Position numbers and translations under genes: made by a program. A stretch of 8,007 bases of DNA from an uncultured Opitutia bacterium (GTDB taxonomy: Bacteria; Verrucomicrobiota; Verrucomicrobiia; Opitutales; UBA953), in the NCBI GenBank assembly GCA_903840235.1, contig CAIMFE010000170.1, positions 1 through 8,007 on the forward strand. The letters are read 5' to 3'. Within the stretch, counting starts at the first letter, position 1. The number at the start of each line of letters is the position of its first letter. The notes beneath the pieces were generated by a model. That model was not told the DNA's origin. It ran no database searches and worked only from the letters and a program-made list of their open reading frames with translations. Positions 1 to 6,999 of this stretch are shown here, piece after piece.

Positions 1-1137
1 TAAAACGCTCGCTGAAATGGTTTGGGAAATCGCTCCGAGCCAGCGATCCAACTCCGCGCGATAAGACCGAGCAATATCACGCAGGCCTGGCGCTAAATTA
101 CCAGTCTGCTCCGCTACCGCCACACGATCTAATAAGAGTCGGGGAAAATATCCCGTACGAGCTAAGGCCCGCGAAAGACTTTCACCCTCTAAAACTCGGT
201 CGGTCGCTTCACGCATTTGTAAACGCATCGCGCGATTAGGAGCCGTCTTTTCTGCCAATCTCAATGCATCAGCGGTGGTGATTCCATTTTCTAGAAGCAC
301 GGCCAAGGTTTGACAAAAATTAAGAACGGAAACCCGCATCACAAACGCACCCATTAGAGGCACTTTTAACAATAAGGCATCGGAGGCGACTTTACCTGGT
401 TCGGTTTTACGCCACTGGTAAACGCCTATCGCTCCTACAACTACGGCGATTAAGAAGAGTGGACCAGCAACGATAAAGAAATCTGCAAAGTTAATTAAAA
501 GTTTTGTTGAGAGTGGTAATTTTCCGCCGAGTGAAGTCAGTAAAGTCTGCAGACGGGGTAATAAATAAAGGACGAAGAAAATCACCACCCCGATGGCGAT
601 AAAACAAATGAAGACCGGGTAAGCCATCGCGGCGACTAACTTACGCCTAAATTCAGCCTGCTCCGTAAAGTGTGTAATGAGTCTCTCCAACACATCACGA
701 ATATTTCCGGTCGCTTCACCCGCCGAAATTAAATTGATCGTCTGACCATCAAACACCGCAGGATACGCACCCATCGCAGCGGATAAACTTTGTCCTTCAC
801 CTAATTTAGCCCAAATCCCCGAACATAAATTTCGTAGGCGCGATTTTTGAAGTCGCAAAGAAAGTAAGCGCAGGGATTCACCCGCCGACATTCCACTGCG
901 TACCAAGTCGGCCATCGACTCAAGAAAAGGTAAACATTCCGCGGCCGTGGGTTCGTTTTCTTTAGAGTCTCGATCGCTCGTTTTTTCTTTTTTTGCCGCA
1001 CCCACTTCTTCGACCTTGAGCGGCTTCCAATCTTTCATCTGCAACTTGCGCAACGCATCACGACGGTGAGGTGCCTCAATCACTCCCTCAACCACGGCGC
1101 CCTGACTATCGCGGGCAGTGTAAGTGAAGGACGCCAT
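1..1137 (-). CDS. gspF: Type II secretion / type IV pilus inner-membrane platform protein GspF, 3' end cut by window edge
   Basis: This is the polytopic inner-membrane protein that anchors the assembly ATPase and helps drive pseudopilus growth. It starts at ATG 1137-1135 and stays open for 379 codons to the window edge. The family is usually about 400 residues, so only the C-terminal end, including the expected last membrane helix, is missing. The N-terminus (FTYTARDSQGAVVEG, residues 4-18) is typical of GspF/PilC. A charged linker (about 46-63) leads into the first T2SSF domain (about 68-190), with the family patterns SGMSAGESL and LISAGEATGN. Membrane segments lie at about 168-194 and 214-241. 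The second T2SSF repeat begins near 268 (NFCQTLAVLLENGI, VAEQTGNL). The start lies 2 bases after the gspE stop (TAATTATG), which points to translational coupling. No Shine-Dalgarno sequence is apparent. PilC of a type IV pilus is the alternative; linkage to the secretin favours GspF. Confidence 0.95.
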   Translation of the reverse strand, partial: MASFTYTARDSQGAVVEGVIEAPHRRDALRKLQMKDWKPLKVEEVGAAKKEKTSDRDSKENEPTAAECLPFLESMADLVRSGMSAGESLRLLSLRLQKSRLRNLCSGIWAKLGEGQSLSAAMGAYPAVFDGQTINLISAGEATGNIRDVLERLITHFTEQAEFRRKLVAAMAYPVFICFIAIGVVIFFVLYLLPRLQTLLTSLGGKLPLSTKLLINFADFFIVAGPLFLIAVVVGAIGVYQWRKTEPGKVASDALLLKVPLMGAFVMRVSVLNFCQTLAVLLENGITTADALRLAEKTAPNRAMRLQMREATDRVLEGESLSRALARTGYFPRLLLDRVAVAEQTGNLAPGLRDIARSYRAELDRWLGAISQTISASVL

Positions 1138-1139
1138 AA

Positions 1140-2825
1140 TTATTCGTTAGAACTTAAATTGCGGACCAACTCATCAATCGTCGTTAATCCTGCCACGACT
1201 TTTTCCCAGCCTGCTCGCGCTAAGGGACGCATGCCATTGGCAATCGCACGGTCGGTTAATTCGCGATTACTTACTCGGGTAATAATTAAATCGTGCAGTG
1301 GCTTAGGATGGAAAATTTCGAAGACGCCGACGCGACCGCGATAACCGGTGTTGCGACAACGACGGCAACCCACGGGCTCACGCAATGAAGTAACTTGATT
1401 TAATTCAGGTTCACCCATGCCTAAGGATTCCAAGGCGGGTAATAAACGCGTGCGACTGACGGGCACATCTTTAGCGCAATCTGGACAGAGCCTGCGAACT
1501 AATCTCTGAGCGATGACTAGTTCAACAGCCGAACCAACTAAGAAAGGCTCCACGCCCATATCGATTAATCGGGTAATCGCTCCCGGTGCATCATTGGTAT
1601 GCAGAGTAGAAAATACCAAGTGGCCGGTTAACGAAGCTCGAATGGAAATTTCGGCGGTTTCTAAATCGCGAATTTCACCGACCATAATAACGTCGGGATC
1701 TTGGCGCAATGTACTACGTAATGCATTCGCGAACGTGAGGCCTATTTCTGCTTTGGTTTGCACCTGATTGGCTCCAGGAACTTCGTATTCAATCGGATCT
1801 TCAATCGTGACGATACGCAAATCAGGAGAATTAATTTCCCTTAGGAAAGCATTCAAGGTGGTGGATTTACCTGAGCCCGTTGGACCGGTGACTAAAATAA
1901 TGCCGTGCGGATAATCTAAAACTTTTCGAATGATCGCTTGTTCGTCGGGCGACATACCAATGCGATTCATATCATAAGCTTCTTTGCGCTGATTCAGTAA
2001 ACGCAGGGAAACGGATTCAGCGTAAATAGTAGGAATCGTCGAAACGCGAATATCTAAAACATTTTTACCATCGCGGAAATTAATGCGTCCGTCTTGGGGC
2101 AAACGACGCTCGGAAATATTCAAGCGTGCCATAATCTTTAAGCGTGAAATAATAGCGTCTTGAAACCGTGCTAAATTATCAGGCAGGGGCACGGGAATAA
2201 GAATTCCATCCACGCGATATCTGATTCTTAAATTCCCCTCTTGCGGTTCGAAGTGAACGTCGGTCGCACCTTCGGCGACAGCCTGAGATAAAACATCGGT
2301 GACGAATCGAACTACCGCGGCATCCGCATCGGCCTCAACATCAGAAGATAGAGATTCTTGGGCAGGTAAGTCTTCTCCTTCGTCATCGAGACTTCCGCCA
2401 CCCACACCGTAGTTTTCGTTAATCAGTTGAGCAACGCGTTCGGGCAAAGCTAAAAACCACTTAGGACGACGGGCAGAAAATGTGCTGATCCAATCCAGCG
2501 TATCGCTGTCGGGCGGGAGTGGAGAAATTAAGTTAAGGCGGCCTTCTTCGGCACCTGTAATTAAAACAGGAACAACTTGGGTATCGCTCGCTAATCGAGC
2601 GGGTAAAATTTTTATACCCTGCAAATCAATCGCGGGCTCTTCTAAAACAGTTAATCCAGTCGCTTGCGCTAACTTATTTAATAAAGCGGCTTCTGAAATA
2701 TTTAATTGTTGAGCCAGGACCTTGGAACGATTTTCGCGCGAGGTCTCGTTGATTAAACTGTGTGCGGCATCACTGAGTTGACCAGTAAGGCTCACGGGCA
2801 ATCCATGGCGGGTGGCCAATGACAT
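1140..2825 (-). CDS. gspE: Type II secretion system assembly ATPase GspE (PilB-like)
   Basis: This is the cytoplasmic hexameric ATPase that powers pseudopilus assembly and docks on GspF. The 561 residues are full length for the family. The N-terminal T2SSE_N-type domain covers about residues 35-135 and is followed by an acidic linker (144-168). The ATPase core shows every expected motif: Walker A GPTGSGKS (314-321), Asp box TIEDPIEYE (340-348), Walker B region DPDVIMVGEIRD with Glu384 (376-387), and His box GHLVFSTLHTND (401-412). A zinc-type tetracysteine module follows, CPDC (447-450) and CRRC (487-490), then GYRGRVGVFEI. The start at ATG 2825-2823 lies 3 bases after the gspD stop (TAATTTATG), with no ribosome-binding site of its own, so coupled translation is likely. 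The family also includes PilB of type IV pili. Membership of a gspD-E-F cluster favours GspE, but sequence alone does not fully separate the two. Confidence 0.96.
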   Translation of the reverse strand: MSLATRHGLPVSLTGQLSDAAHSLINETSRENRSKVLAQQLNISEAALLNKLAQATGLTVLEEPAIDLQGIKILPARLASDTQVVPVLITGAEEGRLNLISPLPPDSDTLDWISTFSARRPKWFLALPERVAQLINENYGVGGGSLDDEGEDLPAQESLSSDVEADADAAVVRFVTDVLSQAVAEGATDVHFEPQEGNLRIRYRVDGILIPVPLPDNLARFQDAIISRLKIMARLNISERRLPQDGRINFRDGKNVLDIRVSTIPTIYAESVSLRLLNQRKEAYDMNRIGMSPDEQAIIRKVLDYPHGIILVTGPTGSGKSTTLNAFLREINSPDLRIVTIEDPIEYEVPGANQVQTKAEIGLTFANALRSTLRQDPDVIMVGEIRDLETAEISIRASLTGHLVFSTLHTNDAPGAITRLIDMGVEPFLVGSAVELVIAQRLVRRLCPDCAKDVPVSRTRLLPALESLGMGEPELNQVTSLREPVGCRRCRNTGYRGRVGVFEIFHPKPLHDLIITRVSNRELTDRAIANGMRPLARAGWEKVVAGLTTIDELVRNLSSNE

Positions 2826-2828
2826 AAA

Positions 2829-4844
2829 TTATTTTGTGACGGGCGCGGCGGGTGATGGGTTAATAACCTTATTAACCTCTTCGGCGATCGGCGTGGCGTT
2901 AATTCGATTCAGCGCGTTAATATTATCTACTGCCGAATTATTTAAAACATAAGGTCTCAGGAATATAACGAGCTCGGTGCGGGTCTTGGATTTCGTGGAC
3001 GAGCCCAGTAAGTCGCCCAAGAAAGGAATAGGACCGAGGCGGTTAGCATCATCAAGACTCTGAGTGCGCTGTAATCCACCCAGCACAATAATTTCTCCAC
3101 TCATCGCACTGACGAATGAATCCGTAGAGCGTCGACCAATAATCGGTTGAAGGTTTCCGTCTAGGGTCACTTGTCCTAAAATATCTTCAACCTGCTGCGT
3201 TACTTGTAATTGGACTGAGCCATCTTTACCAATGAGCGGTAAAACTTTTAACTGAATACCGATATCGCGCTGCGAAACGGTTGAGCTGCTCACGAGGCCC
3301 GATGTACCCGCGGTGGACTGCGTTCCCGTAATCACGGGACGAGACTCGCCGACGAAAAGAGTCGCTTCTTTATTGTGGGTCGTGGTGATCGTTGGAACGG
3401 ACAAGATTCGCGTATCACTCTTGGTGGGCGTGGTTGAAAGTGAAATGATGCCTGTGAGATCATTACCCGCAGCTAGTGTAGCGAAAGCTGAACCATTGCC
3501 GGCCAACGTTCCACCACCAAAGGTGCTACTCACTCCGACTAATTTTCCGTTAGTGACATTCATGCCTAAGGCACTGATTCCACTCGTGTCATCATCTTTT
3601 AAAGTAACTTCGGCGATAACCACTTCCACGCGCACCTGAGGTAAGACTACATCTACTTTATTAATTAATTCATGAAGTAATCTTAAGTCGTCTTTCGTGC
3701 CTGAAACGACAATCGAATTACTACGCACATCGGCGAGTACGGTGGTCATGCTACTGAATTCATCGGCGCCATTTTGACCCGCACCTGAATTAGCCGCAGA
3801 AGCGGCCGCTGGAGTATTGGCAGCTGGTGTAGTAACTCGGTTAGTACCAGTGGTAGATTTACCGCCGCTCGCGGTGGTGGTTGCTTTGGTTTGTCCCGTG
3901 ATTAACTGAGTGAGTAATGTAGCCACCTCGGTGGCATTGGCATGACGTAAGAAAATGACATCCGTTTTAGTATTAGGATCCGCAATCGCATCCAGCGTCT
4001 CAATAAGGTTATCAAAGAACGTGTGTTGATCAGCCGAACCAATTAAAATAATTCGGTTGGTGCGTTCATCTGCGGTGAATGTTGTACCTGTGCTTAAACG
4101 AAATGGGGCGCCTGCCGTTTGGGCGGGGGAACGCAGTAGGGTGGTGAGTTTAGTTACCACATCCGTAGCAATCGCATGTTTAAGATTGTACATCTTGGTT
4201 GCGACGACGTCCAACTGCGGCCGGTCGAGCTGGTTGAGTAGTGTTTCGATTTTTTGCAGATTCATAATCGAATCTGTTACTAAGATGGCGTTATTACGAC
4301 CGAAGTAAACCGGAGGTGTAGCGAGCGTCGCATTGAGCATGCTCGCGATTTGTGTCACCACTTCCTGACCATTGGCATGCTTGAGCACAAAAATTTTGGA
4401 GGCGACACGTCCACTCGCCGGCAAACTTAAGGTGCTTTCGGTGATCAGTGAAGGCGATTCACTTTTAGCGACGTTATTAGGAACGACTTTTAAAAAACGT
4501 TCTCCTTGTTGAATAACGGCGATACCATTTAAATTTAACAATGTCTCGATGGCGAGAAGCGCTTCCGATCGCGGTGTCCCCGCCGGCAATTTCAGTGTAT
4601 ATAAATTAGAAGGGAGTGCTTGTGGACGGAGCACCGTTTTACCTGTCCACTTCTGTAAAAGATCTAAGATTTGAGCGATGGTGACATCATTCAAATCCAT
4701 CGGACCAACCTTATCATTCGCTGAGAGTGTCGCCACTGGTGTAGCTACGGCCACGGCGGTTACCACAGTCGTATCAGCAGCAAAGCCTGGGAGAGTTGAA
4801 AGGGTGAAAACCCCGAGAAATAATAAATTCAAAAACTTTTTCAT
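2829..4844 (-). CDS. gspD: Type II secretion outer-membrane secretin GspD
   Basis: This is the multimeric outer-membrane channel through which folded substrates leave the periplasm. I place the start at ATG 4844-4842, giving 671 residues, because it begins a classic signal peptide: MKK, a hydrophobic core, then GFA|AD with cleavage after about residue 22. An in-frame start at 4916 would put 24 unlikely residues ahead of it. No lipobox is present. In order: N0 (about 46-121), N1 (about 149-208), N2 (about 215-290), and N3 (about 294-400), which is split by a Thr/Ala/Gly/Ser/Asn-rich insert (318-360). The secretin barrel domain (about 402-632) carries VPTITTTHNKEATLFVGE (483-500), RDIGIQLKVLPLI (526-538), MSGEIIVLGGL (581-591) and LGPIPFLGDLLG (603-614). 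A 37-residue tail follows; no obvious pilotin-binding domain is visible. First gene of the operon; gspC does not precede it. Confidence 0.95.
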   Translation of the reverse strand: MKKFLNLLFLGVFTLSTLPGFAADTTVVTAVAVATPVATLSANDKVGPMDLNDVTIAQILDLLQKWTGKTVLRPQALPSNLYTLKLPAGTPRSEALLAIETLLNLNGIAVIQQGERFLKVVPNNVAKSESPSLITESTLSLPASGRVASKIFVLKHANGQEVVTQIASMLNATLATPPVYFGRNNAILVTDSIMNLQKIETLLNQLDRPQLDVVATKMYNLKHAIATDVVTKLTTLLRSPAQTAGAPFRLSTGTTFTADERTNRIILIGSADQHTFFDNLIETLDAIADPNTKTDVIFLRHANATEVATLLTQLITGQTKATTTASGGKSTTGTNRVTTPAANTPAAASAANSGAGQNGADEFSSMTTVLADVRSNSIVVSGTKDDLRLLHELINKVDVVLPQVRVEVVIAEVTLKDDDTSGISALGMNVTNGKLVGVSSTFGGGTLAGNGSAFATLAAGNDLTGIISLSTTPTKSDTRILSVPTITTTHNKEATLFVGESRPVITGTQSTAGTSGLVSSSTVSQRDIGIQLKVLPLIGKDGSVQLQVTQQVEDILGQVTLDGNLQPIIGRRSTDSFVSAMSGEIIVLGGLQRTQSLDDANRLGPIPFLGDLLGSSTKSKTRTELVIFLRPYVLNNSAVDNINALNRINATPIAEEVNKVINPSPAAPVTK

Positions 4845-4881
4845 TAGAATGGTGGGGAAATAAATACGGGGTCGCGGCTGG

Positions 4882-4917
4882 ATTGGGGTCACTACTATAA
4901 CAACACGACCACCCAAT
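4882..4917. repeat. Interrupted inverted repeat around the gspD promoter, possible operator
   Basis: The left arm ATTGGGGTC (4882-4890) is complementary to GAC (4907-4909) and CCCAAT (4912-4917), with two unpaired bases (4910-4911). The 16-base spacer (4891-4906) contains most of the candidate extended -10 element of gspD. A dyad flanking a -10 is a common layout for a repressor or activator site. In single-stranded form it could also make a stem-loop, but it would lie at or before the transcription start. No known regulator motif is recognised. Confidence 0.35.
4894..4902 (-). promoter_or_regulatory. Candidate extended -10 promoter for the gspDEF operon
   Basis: On the minus strand the sequence reads TGT-TATAGT. 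The hexamer TATAGT (4899-4894) matches the consensus -10 at five of six bases, and the TGn just upstream (4902-4900) is the extended -10 element. No good -35 hexamer lies at 16-19 bases, which is common for extended -10 promoters. Transcription would begin near 4887 and leave a leader of about 43 bases before the gspD ATG. The element sits in the loop of an inverted repeat (4882-4917). The call rests on motif matching only. Confidence 0.4.
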
Positions 4918-5025
4918 AGTTCGATTGAATTTATTACCTAAAAATCCCTTCAATGGCGTGTAGTGAACATTTTTTCACCTTTTTCTTGCTTTTATTCATA
5001 TTTGCTAGATATTGGCGACAAATTG

Positions 5026-5556
5026 ATGCGTGACGACATTCCAGAATGGCTAGGCAAGCCACCCCTTCGTGGTAGCGAAGCCTGGGAGATTTGGCTCATG
5101 CAGTGGAGAAAATATGCACGCCATGAGCTTAAGGATGAGGCCGCTGATAATCCTGAGTTTGATTACGGCCTACTCTCAACCGAAGAGCGTTGGCGTGTGA
5201 ATTTACGATTAACCATCAAAGAGAATATTGATGCCGGCCGCGAGGGGCGACACCCACCCGAGGTTTCACCCAAATCGGTAACCGATCTTAATCACGCGGC
5301 GTTTGTCTCGTGGCAAGTGGGCCGTTCAACCCGCACCCAAGACTTAGATATCGATACGACTTCACTAGAACAGTGGGTTGCCAAACGAATTAATGCGAGA
5401 CGACAGCGCATCGCTCACGGTATTCGTTACGGATTTTTAGCCGGACTCGGAGCCGAAGCTGCCGCGCCCTCATGGTCGACACCCGATTACGTCGCCGCCT
5501 ATGAAGCAGCCTGGGAGATGGGAAATTGTATCGCCATCGAAACTGACCCACGCTGA
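5026..5556 (+). CDS. Conserved-looking hypothetical protein, Trp-rich, 176 aa
   Basis: I do not recognise this protein. The reading frame opens at GTG 4963, but I prefer ATG 5026: the 21 extra residues are Phe/Tyr/Ser-rich and unlike the rest, and the DNA before 5026 is AT-rich like an intergenic region. The product is soluble-looking, with no signal peptide or clear membrane helix, and rich in Trp (nine, five of them within residues 8-56) and in charged residues. The N-terminal part (1-75) holds WLGKPP, WEIWLMQWRKYARHEL and STEERWRVNLRLTIKENIDAGREGRHPP. The middle contains FVSWQVGRSTRTQDLDID. The C-terminal part (112-176) is an Arg-rich helix (VAKRINARRQRIAHGIRYGF), an Ala-rich stretch and DYVAAYEAAWEMGNCIAIETD. 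There are no catalytic or metal-binding motifs I can name. It diverges from gspD and precedes rmuC by 57 bases on the same strand. It is not GspC, which would have a membrane anchor. Coding status is supported by length and clean composition. Confidence 0.75.
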   Translation: MRDDIPEWLGKPPLRGSEAWEIWLMQWRKYARHELKDEAADNPEFDYGLLSTEERWRVNLRLTIKENIDAGREGRHPPEVSPKSVTDLNHAAFVSWQVGRSTRTQDLDIDTTSLEQWVAKRINARRQRIAHGIRYGFLAGLGAEAAAPSWSTPDYVAAYEAAWEMGNCIAIETDPR

Positions 5557-5578
5557 GGGTTGCGTTTTACGCGCCCTC
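5555..5578 (+). terminator. Hairpin at the end of the hypothetical gene, possible weak terminator
   Basis: GAGGG (5555-5559) pairs with CCCTC (5574-5578), T5560 can wobble with G5573, T5561 is bulged, and GCG (5562-5564) pairs with CGC (5570-5572), leaving a TTTTA loop. The stem begins inside the TGA stop codon. The downstream sequence is T-rich (TTATTCTATTTTCT) but has no uninterrupted T run, so a standard Rho-independent terminator is doubtful. It also overlaps the candidate -35 of rmuC. Confidence 0.3.
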
Positions 5579-5588
5579 CCGTTATTCT
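5560..5588 (+). promoter_or_regulatory. Weak candidate promoter for rmuC
   Basis: TTGCGT (5560-5565, three of six -35 consensus bases) and TATTCT (5583-5588, four of six -10 bases) are separated by exactly 17 bases. Transcription would start near 5595, about 19 bases before the rmuC ATG. The spacing is ideal but the hexamers are poor, and the -35 lies within a hairpin, so this is only a possibility. Confidence 0.22.
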
Positions 5589-5589
5589 A

Positions 5590-5610
5590 TTTTCTACTAG
5601 TTTTCTACTA
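5590..5610 (+). repeat. Tandem 10-bp direct repeat just upstream of rmuC
   Basis: TTTTCTACTA occurs at 5590-5599 and again at 5601-5610, separated by one G, giving an 11-bp period close to one helical turn. The second copy ends three bases before the rmuC start codon. It could be a binding site in the leader, or a simple slippage duplication of a T-rich leader. No function is known. Confidence 0.6.
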
Positions 5611-5613
5611 TTT

Positions 5614-6933
5614 ATGGATACACTCATACCAATATTGCTCGGACTTCTTATTTTAGGAGTCGGCGCTCTCATTTATTTATACTCAACGCAGAAAAACACC
5701 GCCGCGGGCTCGAATAATCAAGACCTGCTCATACAGGATTTAAGATCACAAATTAAGACACTGCAAACCAGCCTGCAAAGTGAACTCGATTTAAAAACCA
5801 AAGCCTTGCAGCGCGCGTCAGCCGCGGAAGCGATTGCCGAAAGTTCAAAGTCTCAACTCGCCGAAGCCCAAAACAACTTTGCGACCAACCTTGCCCAAGT
5901 GCGTGCCGACTCAGAAAAAAATATCGCGGAACTCAAAGTAGCGTTTTCCAAAATGAGTAACGACGTCCTCAAGGGTATGGCTCCTGATGTGACCAAAGAA
6001 GTCGCCACCAAGGTGGAACCCTTGATTTCTCAAGTAACCACAGCACTCGAAAGTTATCGTCAGGCCATGCAACAAAGCATTCAGGGACAAGATAAAGCGA
6101 TTGCGGCAGTCAACGCTCAGATGTCGCATATGGCTGAGGCCACCAAACTTCTTTCTACAAGCACTAATGACTTTACGGCAGTTTTGAAATCCTCCCAGCA
6201 TCGTGGTAAATGGGGCGAACAAACCTTACGCAACGTCGTCGAGTCTGCTGGTATGAGCAGCTTCTGCGACTATAGCGAACAATCTACTCAAGATGACTCT
6301 CGCCCTGATTTAATTGTCAAACTGCCACACAATAATTGCGTCATCATTGATTCCAAGGTGCCCGAGTTTGATGTCGCTCTCGTAAATCACACCGCACCAA
6401 ATCGAAAAGAACTAGTGGATGATCACGCCAAAAAACTTCTTCGAACCATAAAAGACCTTGCTGCGCGTAATTACACACAGATGAAACACAATAATATGCA
6501 GCCCTTTAATAAGGTGATTCTGTTTCTGCCTGCAGAATCATTGCTCAGCACGGCCCTAGAAGGTGACAATGAGTTAATTCTTAAAGCAAACAACGAAGGT
6601 GTTTTAATTGCCACGCCGGCGACACTCATGGGTTTTTTAAGCGCTATTAGTTTAACCTGGAAACAACATCAACAATCTGAAAATGCTGCTAAAATTGCGA
6701 AAGAAGCAATGGAACTCTATAATCGCGTAGTCACGCTCACAGAACATATTGCCAAAGTACGCAATGGTCTTCACTCAACAGTCGAAAATCTTAACAAAGC
6801 CGTTGGTAGTTACGAAACAAGGATTCGTCCGCAGGCAGAAACACTTCGCAAGTTAGGAATAGCCGGAGAAAAACTTGAGTCTATCCCCGAGGCAAACCCC
6901 GACGTTCGTCGTATTGAAGGAACCTCCGAATAA
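5614..6933 (+). CDS. rmuC: RmuC family protein (DNA recombination / putative nuclease)
   Basis: RmuC-family proteins are membrane-anchored, coiled-coil proteins with a PD-(D/E)XK-like nuclease fold; in E. coli loss of RmuC raises inversion at short inverted repeats. I use ATG 5614 (439 residues), which places a membrane helix right at the N-terminus (residues 4-23, ILLGLLILGVGALIYLY). A TTG at 5560 in the same frame is less likely. A long coiled coil covers about residues 34-190, rich in Gln, Ala, Glu and Lys. The RmuC domain follows: GKWGEQTLRNVVESAGM (198-214, Glu202), RPDLIVKLP (230-238, Asp232), VIIDSKVP (243-250, Asp246 and Lys248), VILFLPAESLL (301-311), GVLIATPATLMGFL (329-342) and the C-terminal helices to about 415. 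Length is close to the E. coli protein. No Shine-Dalgarno is visible. It is followed by slyD after 66 bases, and no functional link to the neighbours is evident. Confidence 0.95.
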   Translation: MDTLIPILLGLLILGVGALIYLYSTQKNTAAGSNNQDLLIQDLRSQIKTLQTSLQSELDLKTKALQRASAAEAIAESSKSQLAEAQNNFATNLAQVRADSEKNIAELKVAFSKMSNDVLKGMAPDVTKEVATKVEPLISQVTTALESYRQAMQQSIQGQDKAIAAVNAQMSHMAEATKLLSTSTNDFTAVLKSSQHRGKWGEQTLRNVVESAGMSSFCDYSEQSTQDDSRPDLIVKLPHNNCVIIDSKVPEFDVALVNHTAPNRKELVDDHAKKLLRTIKDLAARNYTQMKHNNMQPFNKVILFLPAESLLSTALEGDNELILKANNEGVLIATPATLMGFLSAISLTWKQHQQSENAAKIAKEAMELYNRVVTLTEHIAKVRNGLHSTVENLNKAVGSYETRIRPQAETLRKLGIAGEKLESIPEANPDVRRIEGTSE

Positions 6934-6970
6934 TCACCAATAAGTTTTTCAAAAGTGTGATTGCACTGGA

Positions 6971-6990
6971 TTAAAGAAGTGTTTCTTTAA
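6971..6990. promoter_or_regulatory. Perfect palindrome just upstream of slyD, possible operator or leader stem-loop
   Basis: TTAAAGAA (6971-6978) and TTCTTTAA (6983-6990) are perfect reverse complements around a GTGT spacer. The right arm ends nine bases before the slyD ATG (7000). No T run follows, so this is not a typical terminator for rmuC. The symmetry and position suit a dimeric regulator's site, or an mRNA hairpin next to the start codon. A weak TTGCAC at 6961-6966 precedes it, but no good -10 is found. The regulator is unknown. Confidence 0.4.
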
Positions 6991-6999
6991 CCCTCTCCT

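Noticed and set aside
801..1001. 66-codon minus-strand frame within gspF, +1 to the gene
   Set aside because: It lies wholly inside GspF coding sequence that shows intact family motifs; not reached by a -1 shift at the A tract.
1066..1344. 92-codon open frame on the plus strand across the gspE/gspF junction
   Set aside because: It lies antisense to two well-supported genes, and its product has no recognisable motif; it is a shadow frame.
2585..2619. Two adjacent small inverted repeats inside gspE (CGCTCG/CGAGCG and GGGTA/TACCC)
   Set aside because: Both lie in coding sequence for an ordinary stretch of the N-terminal domain, and short stems of this size are expected by chance.
3313..3639. 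108-codon plus-strand frame antisense to gspD
   Set aside because: Composition is the mirror of the secretin Val/Thr/Ser codons, with no start signal; shadow frame.
4986..5013. TTGCTT and GATATT as a promoter for the hypothetical gene
   Set aside because: The hexamers match only partly, the 16-base spacing is marginal and the region is AT-rich, so chance matches are likely.
5911..6222. 103-codon minus-strand frame within rmuC
   Set aside because: Antisense to the rmuC coiled coil, which is intact; no support as a gene.
6954..6967. AGTG/CACT dyad after rmuC as a terminator
   Set aside because: Only four pairs with a six-base loop and no following T run; too weak to call.
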